Shown here: positions 31,397 through 40,041 of the stretch, in pieces
How the letters are laid out: the number at the start of each line of letters is the position of its first letter
Position numbering within the stretch: the first letter of the stretch is position 1
From: Allobogoriella alba
GTDB lineage: Bacteria; Actinomycetota; Actinomycetes; Actinomycetales; Actinomycetaceae
Reading direction: 5' to 3'
Assembly: GCF_042665525.1 (NCBI RefSeq)
Contig: NZ_JBHTCQ010000001.1
Location: forward strand, 310,001-374,000
DNA length: 64,000 bases
Made by a program: the position numbers and the translations under genes
Notes under the pieces: model-generated
Database searches by the model: none
What the model saw: the letters and a program-made list of their open reading frames with translations, nothing else
Told to the model about the DNA's origin: nothing

Positions 31397-34300
31397 CGTG
31401 TCGTGCACCTTTCCTCGTGGGCCGTCCGCCAGAAACCTACCGGGAGTGGGACCCGATCCGGCGTCCGCACCGGGTGGCGCAGCAGCAGCAGAACCTGACC
31501 GCGCGAACGGGCGTCCTCCCGCAGGTCGTGCAGCAGTGCCTCGGCGGTCGTCCGGTCGAGCCCGGCCTCGGGCTCGTCGAGGACGAGGACGTCCGGGTCC
31601 CGCAGCAGGGCACGGGCCAGTACCAACCGGCGCCGTTCCCCTCCGGAGAGGGCGTGACCACCCGAGTCGAACCAGGTGTCGAGCCCGTCCAGGAGGCCGC
31701 GGAACCAGTCGCCGAGGTACGCCCGTTCCAGCGCCGCGACCAGGTCGGCGTCGCTCGCCTCCGGCCGGGCCAGGCGGAGGTTCTCCCGCAGCGTGGTGGC
31801 AAAGATGTGGTCGGCGTCGCCGGCGAGCGCCACGCGGCGCCGCAGCCCGTCCGGGCCCAGCAGCTCGGCGGGAACCCCGTCGATCCCGAACGTGCCACCG
31901 TGGTGCGGCACCAACCCGGCGAGGGTGGCGGCCAGGGTGGACTTGCCCGCACCCGACGGCCAGCCGATCTCGGCCACCTGCCCGGGCCCGACACGCAGGT
32001 CCACGCCGGTACGCACGGTCCGGCCCTCCCAGCCGACGGCGAGCCGCTGCACGTCCAGTCCGGCGGGCGTCAGGGTTGCCGACGCGGGCGCGAGGGGGCG
32101 GGCGTCCGCGTGCCAGGCAGGCCGAGAGGGCTCGTCACGCTCCGCCAGGTCGGCGAGCCGACCCCGGGCGGCACGGCCGGCCGCGGCGGCACGGAGGGCT
32201 GGTGCGAGCCCGGCCAGCGTCTCCGTGAGCGCGAGGCTGCCCAGGACGAGGACGCCCACCGTCTCGGGGGGCGCCGTGGCGTGCGCCAGGGCGGCCACCA
32301 CGGCGCCGCCGACGACGAGCATGGTCCCGGCCACTCCCCCGCCACCCTCGAGGAGACCGTCCAGCCGGCTCGCGCGTCCCTCGAGCCGGCTCGCGACGCC
32401 CGCCCGCGCCGTCGTCGCCCGCAGCATCGACTCTCCCTGAGCGGTGGCGAGCTCCTCGGGGCTCTCCACCGCGGCCACGACCGCGTCGCGCAGGTCGGTG
32501 CGGGCGACGTCGCGCGCCTCGGCGAGCCGACGGTCTCGCCGGACGACTGCCCGGGTGAGCCCCGCCGTCGTGAGCAGCGCCGCGGCGAGCGGGACGAGGG
32601 CAGGCGCATGCCACCACGCGAGGGCAAGGGCGACGATCGCCAGCGTGCCGAACGCGGCGGCGGCCGGGACGGCGCCGCGGACCTGTCCGTCGAGACGGGC
32701 GTCGACGTCCTCGACCACCCTGGTGAGCAGCGCGCCCCGACGGGCAGTGAGGCGCCCGGGGACCTGCGGCACGAGGTCGGCGACCACCCGGGCCCGCCAG
32801 TCGGCGAGCCGGGCGAGTCCGCCGTCGTGCCCGGCGAGGCGTTCGAGGTAGCGCCACAGCGGCCGAGCCACGGCGAACGCGCGCACGCACACCACCGCGA
32901 TGGAGAGGGTGAGGATCGGCGGCTGGCCGGCGGCCCGGACGATCATCCAGGACGCCGCGACCGTCAGGCCGACGCCCGAGATGCCGGCGAGCGTCCCGGC
33001 CACGGCGGCGAGCCCCAGGCGGGCGCGCGGGGTGAGGCGCGACCACCGGCGGTGCAGCCCGGCCAGCAGGCCGTCGGGCGCCTCCGGTGGCGCGCCAGCA
33101 GCTGGCACCGCCGGGGCGTGCGCCGCGGCCGGGCGGAGGTCGGGACGGGCCTGCTCGACCGCGACCGTGCGGTCCGCGGCGGTGACGAGGCCCGGTCGGT
33201 GGGTGGCGACGACCACGGCCGCGCCGGCGTCGGCCAGGTCGCGCAGTATCGTGACGACCGCCCGCTCGGCCGGTTGGTCCAGGTGCGCCGTCGGCTCGTC
33301 CAGGAGCAGCACGGGTGGAGTCCCGGGAGCGGCGAGCGCGGCGCGACTCTGGAGCACGGCGCGGGCAACGGCGATCCGCTGACGCTGCCCCGTGGAGACG
33401 CCCGCCGCCCCGTCGCCGAGCGGGGTGTCCAGGCCCGCCGGCAGGACGACCCCGAGGTCGTCCAGCACGCGCAGGGCCCGCTCGTCGGGGACGGCGGCAC
33501 CGGCGGTGAACGCCTCCCGCACGGTGCGCGCAAGTGGCAGAGCCGGACGCTGGGGCACGAGCTCGCATCGCGGGGCGCGGACGGTGCCGCGCGTGATCCT
33601 CTCGGCACCGGCGATGACACGCAGCAGGGTGGACTTGCCCGCCCCGGACGGCCCGACGACCACGACCAGCTCGCCGGCGGCGACGGACAGGTCCGGCAGG
33701 CGCAGCTCGCCGTGCCGACCCGGGTGGTGAACGGCGGCGTCCCGCAGGACGACGCCCGGGCCGGCGGCTGCGCCGCCGTCGGCGTCGTCGGCGTCGTCGG
33801 CAGGCGTGGGTCGATCCGGCGCGCTCACGTCCAGCTCGTCCAGGCGGTCCATGACGGCGGTGGCCTGGGCGGACTCGTGGAACTGGGCGCCCGCCTCGCG
33901 CAGCGGCCGGTACGCCTCCGGGGCGAGCAGGATCACGGCGAGGGCGGGCCACAGGTCCATCTCGCCGCCGGCGAGCCTCACCCCGGCGCCGACGGCCACC
34001 AGCCCGACGGACACGGTCGCGACGAGGTCGAGGGCGGTGGAGGAGAGGAACGCGACGGACAGCACCCGCGTCGTCGCCCGCGCGTACCGGCGGCTGGCGG
34101 AGCGGACCTCCTCGACCTGCCGGTCCGCACGCCCGACGAGCTTGAGGGTGACGAGGCCGCGGACCACGTCCAGGAATTGTCCGGCGAGGGCGCCGCCCAG
34201 GTGGTACTGCTCCGCGGCTCGACGTCCGGTGGCCCACCCGACCAGGGCCGCGAAGAGCGGGACGAGGGGCAGCGTGAGCAGGACCGTCACGGCCGACGCC

Positions 34301-34782
34301 GGGTCGATCCGGAGCAGGAGCAGCACCACGGCGGCCGGCAGAACCGCGGCGACCACGAGCGCGGGCAGGTAGCGCGCGAACCACGGCCGCAGCGGCTCCA
34401 GACCGGTGGACAGCAGGGTCGCCGGGTCCGTCGCACGCGCCGGTGCGGCATGGCCCCGGCGCGCCACGGCAGCCAGACCGCGGCGGCGGGCTGCCTCCAC
34501 GACCGCGGTGCTGACCCGGTGGGCGGCGAGGGGCGTCGCCGCCTGCGCAGCCGCGCGGACCAGCAGCGCGCCGCCGAGCGCCACGAGCGGCCCGAGCCAG
34601 GCCTCGCCGTCGACGAGCGCGACGACGAGGTCCGTGGCCGCGAGCGCCACCCCGACGGTGGCGCACGCCTGCAGGACCGCGAGGGTCACGAGCCCGGTCA
34701 GCGGCCGCCGGGCCGGGCGGGCCGCACGCAGCAGGCGCGGGTCGAGGGGACCGCGCGGGCTGCTGGACACGTCGTCGCTCAC
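31393..34782 (-). CDS. cydDC: Fused CydDC thiol ABC exporter
   Basis: An 1129-residue fusion of CydD and CydC, each a six-TM half with an ATP-binding cassette. CydD part: Walker A GPSGAGKST near residue 376 and signature VSTGQRQRIAVARAVL. CydC part: Walker A WPSGAGKST near 939 and LSGGERRRLVLARALL near 1047. CydDC exports cysteine/glutathione and is needed to assemble cytochrome bd. Starts at a GTG overlapping the cydB stop (GTGA) and ends overlapping the next gene by ATGA. The frame is open upstream across cydB, but the true start is set by the GTGA junction. Confidence 0.93.
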   Translation of the reverse strand: MSDDVSSSPRGPLDPRLLRAARPARRPLTGLVTLAVLQACATVGVALAATDLVVALVDGEAWLGPLVALGGALLVRAAAQAATPLAAHRVSTAVVEAARRRGLAAVARRGHAAPARATDPATLLSTGLEPLRPWFARYLPALVVAAVLPAAVVLLLLRIDPASAVTVLLTLPLVPLFAALVGWATGRRAAEQYHLGGALAGQFLDVVRGLVTLKLVGRADRQVEEVRSASRRYARATTRVLSVAFLSSTALDLVATVSVGLVAVGAGVRLAGGEMDLWPALAVILLAPEAYRPLREAGAQFHESAQATAVMDRLDELDVSAPDRPTPADDADDADGGAAAGPGVVLRDAAVHHPGRHGELRLPDLSVAAGELVVVVGPSGAGKSTLLRVIAGAERITRGTVRAPRCELVPQRPALPLARTVREAFTAGAAVPDERALRVLDDLGVVLPAGLDTPLGDGAAGVSTGQRQRIAVARAVLQSRAALAAPGTPPVLLLDEPTAHLDQPAERAVVTILRDLADAGAAVVVATHRPGLVTAADRTVAVEQARPDLRPAAAHAPAVPAAGAPPEAPDGLLAGLHRRWSRLTPRARLGLAAVAGTLAGISGVGLTVAASWMIVRAAGQPPILTLSIAVVCVRAFAVARPLWRYLERLAGHDGGLARLADWRARVVADLVPQVPGRLTARRGALLTRVVEDVDARLDGQVRGAVPAAAAFGTLAIVALALAWWHAPALVPLAAALLTTAGLTRAVVRRDRRLAEARDVARTDLRDAVVAAVESPEELATAQGESMLRATTARAGVASRLEGRASRLDGLLEGGGGVAGTMLVVGGAVVAALAHATAPPETVGVLVLGSLALTETLAGLAPALRAAAAGRAARGRLADLAERDEPSRPAWHADARPLAPASATLTPAGLDVQRLAVGWEGRTVRTGVDLRVGPGQVAEIGWPSGAGKSTLAATLAGLVPHHGGTFGIDGVPAELLGPDGLRRRVALAGDADHIFATTLRENLRLARPEASDADLVAALERAYLGDWFRGLLDGLDTWFDSGGHALSGGERRRLVLARALLRDPDVLVLDEPEAGLDRTTAEALLHDLREDARSRGQVLLLLRHPVRTPDRVPLPVGFWRTAHEERCTTR

Positions 34783-35762
34783 GTCGGGACCGGTTCGCTG
34801 CTGACGCGACGGCGGAACACCCAGTACGCGAGAGCCTGGTACGCGAGCACCCCGGGCAGGATCAGCAGGGCCGCGACCGAGATCGTCCGCAGCGCGGTGT
34901 CGCTGGCGGCGGCTCCCGCCACGGTGAGGGACCACTCGTCGGCGAGGGTGCTCGGCAGCACCACGGGGTAGCGACCGGCGAAGCCCGCGCCGGCGGCGAC
35001 GGCGACCGCGGTGACCGCGAGCGCGAAGGCCCACCCCTCTCGGCGCACGCCGGCGGCCAGGGCGACCAGGCCGACGAGCACGGCGACCGGGACGGCAGGC
35101 CTCGCGCCGGCGGCCGCGACCACGGCCGCGAGCGCGGCAGCCGTGGCGGCGGCCGGCACCGCCCACGCCCGGGCCCGCTCGCGCACCGGACCGGTGGTTC
35201 GTAGCCCGAGGTACGTGGCGCCGAGGACGGTGGCGGCGAGCAGTCCGGCGAGCGCGCCGAGAAGCGTGTGCGGCTCCCCGAGCACCGCCAGGCTGCGAGC
35301 GAGCCCGGTCCCGGCGACGTCCCCGCCGTCGTCGAGCGCGATCCCACCGGTGAGCGCGCCGAGCAGGCCGCCGACCGTCGCGGCCGTGACGGCCGAGCTG
35401 ACCGCGAGCGCGACGTCGCAGCGGACCCGCCAGGCGGCCGCGTCCTTCTTGCCGCGGAACTCCAGGGCCACGCCCCGCACCGCGAGGGCCAGGAGCAGCA
35501 GCACCATGGGCAGGTAGAGGCCGGCGAGCATGGCGGCGTACCAGTCCGGGAAAGCGGCGAAGGTCACCCCGATCGCGGCCACGAGCCAGACCTCGTTGCC
35601 GTCCCAGACCGGCGCGATGGTGCGTAGTGCGGCGCCGCGCTCGCCCGCGTCCCGCCCGAGCAGCGGGGCGAGCATGCCGACGCCGAAGTCGAAGCCCTCG
35701 AGGACGACGAACAGCACCCAGCACAGCACGACGAGGGCGAACCACAGCAGCGGCAGGTCCAC
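34779..35762 (-). CDS. cydB: Cytochrome bd ubiquinol oxidase subunit II
   Basis: A 327-residue integral membrane protein, shorter than E. coli CydB (379) but normal for actinobacteria. The family start LPLLWFALVVLCWVLFVVLEGFDFGVGML and FRGKKDAAAW, plus the VWDGNEVWLVAAIG region, identify it. CydB pairs with CydA and supports the oxygen-reducing site. It lies between cydA (26 nt upstream) and cydDC (GTGA overlap). Confidence 0.95.
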   Translation of the reverse strand: MDLPLLWFALVVLCWVLFVVLEGFDFGVGMLAPLLGRDAGERGAALRTIAPVWDGNEVWLVAAIGVTFAAFPDWYAAMLAGLYLPMVLLLLALAVRGVALEFRGKKDAAAWRVRCDVALAVSSAVTAATVGGLLGALTGGIALDDGGDVAGTGLARSLAVLGEPHTLLGALAGLLAATVLGATYLGLRTTGPVRERARAWAVPAAATAAALAAVVAAAGARPAVPVAVLVGLVALAAGVRREGWAFALAVTAVAVAAGAGFAGRYPVVLPSTLADEWSLTVAGAAASDTALRTISVAALLILPGVLAYQALAYWVFRRRVSSEPVPT

Positions 35763-35788
35763 GAGATCTCCTGATCCGGGTGTCGAGG

Positions 35789-37246
35789 TCAGTAGGCGGG
35801 TGCGGCGGCGGGCGTGGGCGTCCGGGTTCCGCCGTCACCGGCCACAGAGGGACGGGACGTGAGGTCCTGACGCGCGAGGTGCAGCACGAGCCGCAGCCAG
35901 ACGACGGCGAGGATCCCGTACAGGGCACCGAACCCCAGGAGCGAGGCGACGACCTCGGCCTCGGTCAGGCCGGGCGAGACGCCGTCCTCGGTCCGGAACA
36001 GGCCGAAGGCGAGCCAGGGCTGGCGCGCGGTCTCGGTGAAGAGCCACCCGAAGGTGCCCGCGGCGATCGGCAGCGTGGGCAGGACCGGCAGGGACCTCAG
36101 CAGCAGGCGACCGCCGGCGGCGGCGATCCGACCGGTCAGGTGCGGGCCGCCGTCGCCCCCGGGGACGCGGCCGCGGCGGCTCAGCCACAGCAGTGCCGCG
36201 GCCGCGACCGTCGCGAGGACGCCGGTGCCGATCATGAGGCGGAACGTCCAGTAGGCGACCGGGATCCACGGCACGTAGCTGCCGGCGCCGTAGACCTGCT
36301 CGTACTCGGCCTGCAGGTCGGTGATGCCGTGCACCGTGCCGTTCGGGTCGCCCGTGGCCAGGATCGAGAGCAGGTAGGGCACGTCGAGGGAGAAGAACGG
36401 CTCGCCGCCGTCGAGCGGCCCGACGGCGAAGAGGGAGAAGGGGGCGCCGGTCTCGGTGACGTAGAGCGCCTCGGCGGCGGCCATCTTCATGGGCTGGACG
36501 TCCGTCATGACCTTGCCGAGGACGTCGCCGCTGACCGCCGCCGCCGCGCCTCCGGCGAGCGTGACCCAGGCGCCGGCACGAGCGAGGGTCCGCCAGGCGG
36601 GTCCGTCCGCACCGGCCGGCCGGCGCCACGCGCGCCAGGCACCGACGGCCATGACGAGCGCACCGCCCGCCATGAAGGCGCCGGCGATGGTGTGCGGGAA
36701 CGCGACGAGGGTGACGGGGTTGGTCAGCAGCTCGAGGAAGCTCGACAGCTCGGCCCGGCCGGTCTGCGGGTCCATCCGGTAGGCCACCGGGTTCTGCATG
36801 AAGGAGTTGGCGGCGAGGATCACGTACGCGGAGATGAGCGTGCCGATGGCGACGACCCAGATGGTGGCCAGGTGCGCCAGGCGCGGCAGCCGGTCCCAGC
36901 CGAAGTACCACAGGCCCAGGAAGGTCGCCTCGAGGAAGAAGGCGAGCATGCCCTCGATGGCCAGGGTCGGGCCGAACACGTCGCCGTAGAAGCGGGAGAA
37001 GGCGCTCCAGGACAACCCGAACTGGAACTCCTGCACGAGTCCGGTGACGACCCCGACGGCGAAGGTCGCCATGAGCAGCTTCCCGGTGAAGAGCGTGAGG
37101 CTGCGCAGGTGCTCGCGGCCGGTGCGCAGCCAGGCGGTCTGCAGGCCCGCGGTGATGGCCGCCAGCGAGATCGACAGCGGCACGAAGAAGTAGTGGTAGA
37201 TCGTGACGACGGCGAACTGGAGCCGGGAGAGATCCAGCGTGTCCAT
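35789..37246 (-). CDS. cydA: Cytochrome bd ubiquinol oxidase subunit I
   Basis: A 485-residue quinol oxidase subunit that binds haems b558, b595 and d. Haem-ligand region MDTLDLSRLQFAVVTIYHYFFVP with the axial His, then GPTLAIEGMLAFFLEATFLGLWYFGWDRL and LTNPVTLVAFPHTIAGAFM with a second His. It oxidises menaquinol and reduces oxygen at low oxygen tension without pumping protons. GGAGGAC lies just upstream of ATG. Its promoter contains an 11-bp-arm palindrome shared with the divergent blaI, so BlaI probably represses the cyd operon. Confidence 0.96.
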   Translation of the reverse strand: MDTLDLSRLQFAVVTIYHYFFVPLSISLAAITAGLQTAWLRTGREHLRSLTLFTGKLLMATFAVGVVTGLVQEFQFGLSWSAFSRFYGDVFGPTLAIEGMLAFFLEATFLGLWYFGWDRLPRLAHLATIWVVAIGTLISAYVILAANSFMQNPVAYRMDPQTGRAELSSFLELLTNPVTLVAFPHTIAGAFMAGGALVMAVGAWRAWRRPAGADGPAWRTLARAGAWVTLAGGAAAAVSGDVLGKVMTDVQPMKMAAAEALYVTETGAPFSLFAVGPLDGGEPFFSLDVPYLLSILATGDPNGTVHGITDLQAEYEQVYGAGSYVPWIPVAYWTFRLMIGTGVLATVAAAALLWLSRRGRVPGGDGGPHLTGRIAAAGGRLLLRSLPVLPTLPIAAGTFGWLFTETARQPWLAFGLFRTEDGVSPGLTEAEVVASLLGFGALYGILAVVWLRLVLHLARQDLTSRPSVAGDGGTRTPTPAAAPAY

Positions 37247-37265
37247 GCGTCCTCCACGCGTTGAC

Positions 37266-37296
37266 TACGACGGACTGTAGTACGTAGTCCGTCGTA
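37266..37296. promoter_or_regulatory. Long palindrome in the cydA-blaI divergent promoter
   Basis: TACGACGGACT (37266-37276), nine bases, AGTCCGTCGTA (37286-37296): perfect 11-bp inverted arms. A third half-site TACGACG lies at 37309-37315. Inside the dyad, ACTAC (37264-37268) and GTAGT (37284-37288) resemble the TACTACA-type half-sites of BlaI/MecI. TACAGT on the minus strand (37274-37279) is a good -10 for cydA and would be covered by a bound repressor. Confidence 0.75.
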
Positions 37297-37344
37297 CGCA
37301 CACCTCCGTACGACGCTGCCCGTAGATCCCGCTAGACTGCCGGC

Positions 37345-37713
37345 ATGGCGATGGGCAACCTCGAGAGCGAGGTCATGGCGTACCTGTGGGACGCCGAGGC
37401 CCCGTGCACCGTCCGTGAGGTGCACGAGGCACTGACCGCCGACCGCCGCCTGGCATACACGACGGTCATGACCGTGATGGACCGACTCGCGAAGAAGGGC
37501 GTCGTGGTCCAGGAGCGCGAGGGCCGGGCCTACCGGTACTCCCCCGCCCGGTCCCGCGAGCAGGCGGTCGCCGACCTCATGCTCGACGCGCTCGGCGCCA
37601 CCCCCGACCCGACCACCCGCGCGGCCGCGTTGCAGCACTTCGTCGGCCAGGTGGGGACCTCGGAGGTGGACGCGCTCCGGGCGGCGCTCGCCGACCCCGA
37701 CCGGGCCCGCTGA
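37345..37713 (+). CDS. BlaI/MecI-family repressor
   Basis: A 122-residue winged-helix repressor: GNLESEVMAYLWDAEAPCTVREVHEAL, then LAYTTVMTVMDRLAKKGVVVQEREGRAYRYSPARSRE. In the BlaI group a membrane M56 protease inactivates the repressor; that protease gene follows 17 nt later. TAGACT sits 6 nt before the ATG and no Shine-Dalgarno is seen, so the message is likely leaderless. In mycobacteria BlaI also controls respiratory genes; here the divergent cydA makes that direct. Confidence 0.94.
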   Translation: MAMGNLESEVMAYLWDAEAPCTVREVHEALTADRRLAYTTVMTVMDRLAKKGVVVQEREGRAYRYSPARSREQAVADLMLDALGATPDPTTRAAALQHFVGQVGTSEVDALRAALADPDRAR

Positions 37714-37730
37714 GGCCCGGGCGCCTCGAC

Positions 37731-38624
37731 GTGACGGCGCTCGCGCTGACGGCCCTCGCCGTCCTCCTCTCCCTCGCGGCCCCGGTCCTGCTGACTCGCG
37801 CGCGATGGCTCGAGCGGGTGCCGCAGGCGGCCGTCGTGGTCTGGCAGTCCGTCGCGCTGGCCGCCGTGCTCGCCGCGGTCGGCGCCGCCCTGGCCGCCCC
37901 CGAGGAGGTGCTCCGCGCGTTGCACGGCGGGCGCCTCGTGCCCGGCCCGGCACTCGTCGTCGGGGCCGCGACCGCGCTGCTGCTCGCCGGCATCATCGTG
38001 GTCCGCCTGGCGGTGGCCGCCGTGCGCCTCGCGCTGGACACCCGCCGGCGACGCCGGCGTCACCTGGAGATGCTCGACCTGCTCGAGGGCGTCGCGCGGG
38101 AGCGCTCGCGCCTGCACGTCCTCGCCGCGCGTCTCCCCCTCGCGTACTGCATCCCCGGCCGGCCCGGTCGCGTGGTGCTCACGGACGCCACCCTCGACCT
38201 GCTGGCACCGGAGGAGGTCGAGGCGGTCGTCGCGCACGAGCTGGCGCACCTGCGGGCCCGCCACGACCTGGTGATCGAGGCGTTCACCGCCCTGCACGCC
38301 GCGTTCCCGCGGCTCGTGCGGAGCCGGCTCGCGCTGGACTCGGTGAACCGGCTGCTGGAGATGCTCGCCGACGACGCGGCCCGCCGCACGGTCGATCCCG
38401 AGGCGCTGCGCTCCGCGCTGGCCAAGCTCGCCGGGACGGCGGACCCGAAGGCGGAGATCGAGGCCCGCCTGTCCCGGCTGGGCGGTCCGGACGGGCCGGC
38501 GGCGCGGCACCGCACCGCGCTCACCGCCGCCGCCTACGGGCTGGCCGGTGCCGTGCTGGCCGTGCCCACGGTCGCGATCGTCGGGCCGTGGCTGCGGACG
38601 GCGTTCGGCGCCCTGCCGCTGTGA
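37731..38624 (+). CDS. M56-family membrane metalloprotease (BlaR/MecR-like)
   Basis: A 297-residue protein with four to five TM helices and the zinc protease motif VVAHELAHLRARHD (HExxH). There is no penicillin-binding sensor domain, so it is of the short BlaR type found in mycobacteria and other actinobacteria. Expected to cleave or trigger cleavage of the neighbouring BlaI and release its targets. GTG start; it follows blaI by 17 nt. What it senses is unknown. Confidence 0.92.
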   Translation: MTALALTALAVLLSLAAPVLLTRARWLERVPQAAVVVWQSVALAAVLAAVGAALAAPEEVLRALHGGRLVPGPALVVGAATALLLAGIIVVRLAVAAVRLALDTRRRRRRHLEMLDLLEGVARERSRLHVLAARLPLAYCIPGRPGRVVLTDATLDLLAPEEVEAVVAHELAHLRARHDLVIEAFTALHAAFPRLVRSRLALDSVNRLLEMLADDAARRTVDPEALRSALAKLAGTADPKAEIEARLSRLGGPDGPAARHRTALTAAAYGLAGAVLAVPTVAIVGPWLRTAFGALPL

Positions 38625-38639
38625 GCCCCCGTTGGCCGG

Positions 38640-40028
38640 TCAGCCCTTCGCCGGCCCGACCCAGACCTGCTGGGCGTTGACGAACTCGCGGATGCCGTGC
38701 GGGCCGAGCTCGCGACCGTACCCGGACCGCTTGATCCCGCCGCTCGGCAGCCGTGGGTCGGTCTTGACGATGCCGTTGACGGCGACCTGTCCGGCGGCGA
38801 TGTGGCGCGCCATGGCCTCGCCCCGTTCGGCCGTGCTCCACACGCTCGCGGCGAGGCCGTACGGGGTGTCGTTCGCCAGGGCGAGCGCGTGGTCCGCGTC
38901 CTCGGCGGCCATGACCACCGCGACCGGGCCGAAGGTCTCCTCGGTGCAGGCGGCCATGCCCGGCGTCACCCCGGTGAGCAGGGTGACGGGGTAGAAGTAC
39001 CCCGCGCCGTCGGGAAGCTCACCGCCGAGGACGCACGTGGCGCCGGCAGCGACGCTCTCGGTGACCTGCCGGTGCAGGTTGTCCCGCAGCTCGGACCGGG
39101 CGATCGGCCCCACCTGGGTGGTCTCCTGCCGCGGGTCGCCGACCACGTACGCCGCCAGCCGTTCGGTGAGCAGCTCGACGAAGCGGTCGTGGACGGACCG
39201 CTCGACGATGACGCGCTTCGCGGCGATGCACGACTGTCCGGCGTTGATGATCCGGGACAGCGCGACGACGTCGGCCGCCTTCTCCAGGTCGGCGTCGGCG
39301 AGCACGAGGCACGGGTCGGACCCGCCGAGCTCCAGGACGGCCGGCTTGATCTCGCTCGCCGCGATCGAGGCGACGACGGACCCGGCACGGCCGGAGCCGG
39401 TGAAGGAGACCGCCTGGATCCGCGGGTCGCGGATCGCCCGCTCCACGTCGGGGGTCTGCGCCTGCAGCGCCTGGAAGATGCCGGCCGGGGCGCCGACGGC
39501 GTCGAACGCGCCCGCGATGGCCTCGGCACAGCCCGGCACGTGCGGGTCGTGCTTCATGACGCAGGTGTTGCCCGCCATGAGTGCCGGCGCGCCGAACCGG
39601 AACGCCAGCCAGAACGGCGCGTTCCAGGGCAGCACGCCGAGGATCGGCCCGAGCGGGAGGTACTGGACGTAGCTGGAGGTCGCGTCCGAGGCGATGACCT
39701 CGTCCGCCAGGTAGGTCTCGCCGTGCTCGGCGTAGTGCTCGGCCGCCCAGGCGGCCTTGCCGACCTCCCCGCGGGCCTCGGTGATGGGCTTGCCCATCTC
39801 CTCGGTCATGAGGGGCGCGAGCTCCTCGACGTGCTCGCGCATGTGGGCGGCGACGGCGCGCAGCACCTCGGCGCGCTCGGCGAAGGAGGTGGTCCGCCAC
39901 CCCTCGTACGCGGCCTGCGCGCGATCGATGGTCGCGGTGATCTCCTGCGGTGTCGCGGCGGGGACCTCACGGGCGACGGCGCCGGTGGTCGGGTCGACGG
40001 AGGTGAGGACGTCCGTGGTGATGCTCAT
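38640..40028 (-). CDS. Aldehyde dehydrogenase (aspartate-semialdehyde type, DoeC-like)
   Basis: A 462-residue NAD(P)-dependent aldehyde dehydrogenase of the succinate-semialdehyde group. Catalytic Glu is in LELGGSDP, the nucleophilic Cys in NAGQSCIAAKR, and the cofactor loop is VSFTGSGRAG. In an ectoine-degradation setting the expected substrate is L-aspartate semialdehyde, giving aspartate. I start at MSITTDVL. Thirteen nt after the M24 hydrolase gene, third in the operon. Confidence 0.9.
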   Translation of the reverse strand: MSITTDVLTSVDPTTGAVAREVPAATPQEITATIDRAQAAYEGWRTTSFAERAEVLRAVAAHMREHVEELAPLMTEEMGKPITEARGEVGKAAWAAEHYAEHGETYLADEVIASDATSSYVQYLPLGPILGVLPWNAPFWLAFRFGAPALMAGNTCVMKHDPHVPGCAEAIAGAFDAVGAPAGIFQALQAQTPDVERAIRDPRIQAVSFTGSGRAGSVVASIAASEIKPAVLELGGSDPCLVLADADLEKAADVVALSRIINAGQSCIAAKRVIVERSVHDRFVELLTERLAAYVVGDPRQETTQVGPIARSELRDNLHRQVTESVAAGATCVLGGELPDGAGYFYPVTLLTGVTPGMAACTEETFGPVAVVMAAEDADHALALANDTPYGLAASVWSTAERGEAMARHIAAGQVAVNGIVKTDPRLPSGGIKRSGYGRELGPHGIREFVNAQQVWVGPAKG

Positions 40029-40041
40029 CGTGTGCTCCTCC

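Noticed and set aside
31369..34971. A 1200-codon open frame on the plus strand opposite cydDC
   Set aside because: It is the antisense shadow of a GC-rich gene: low-complexity Arg/Gly/Pro sequence with no domain, while the minus strand encodes a clear ABC exporter.
31393..35928. One continuous 1511-residue minus-strand protein including cydB
   Set aside because: The first ~380 residues lie in another frame over cydB and are Arg-rich non-homologous sequence; the GTGA junction at 34782 gives the natural cydDC start.
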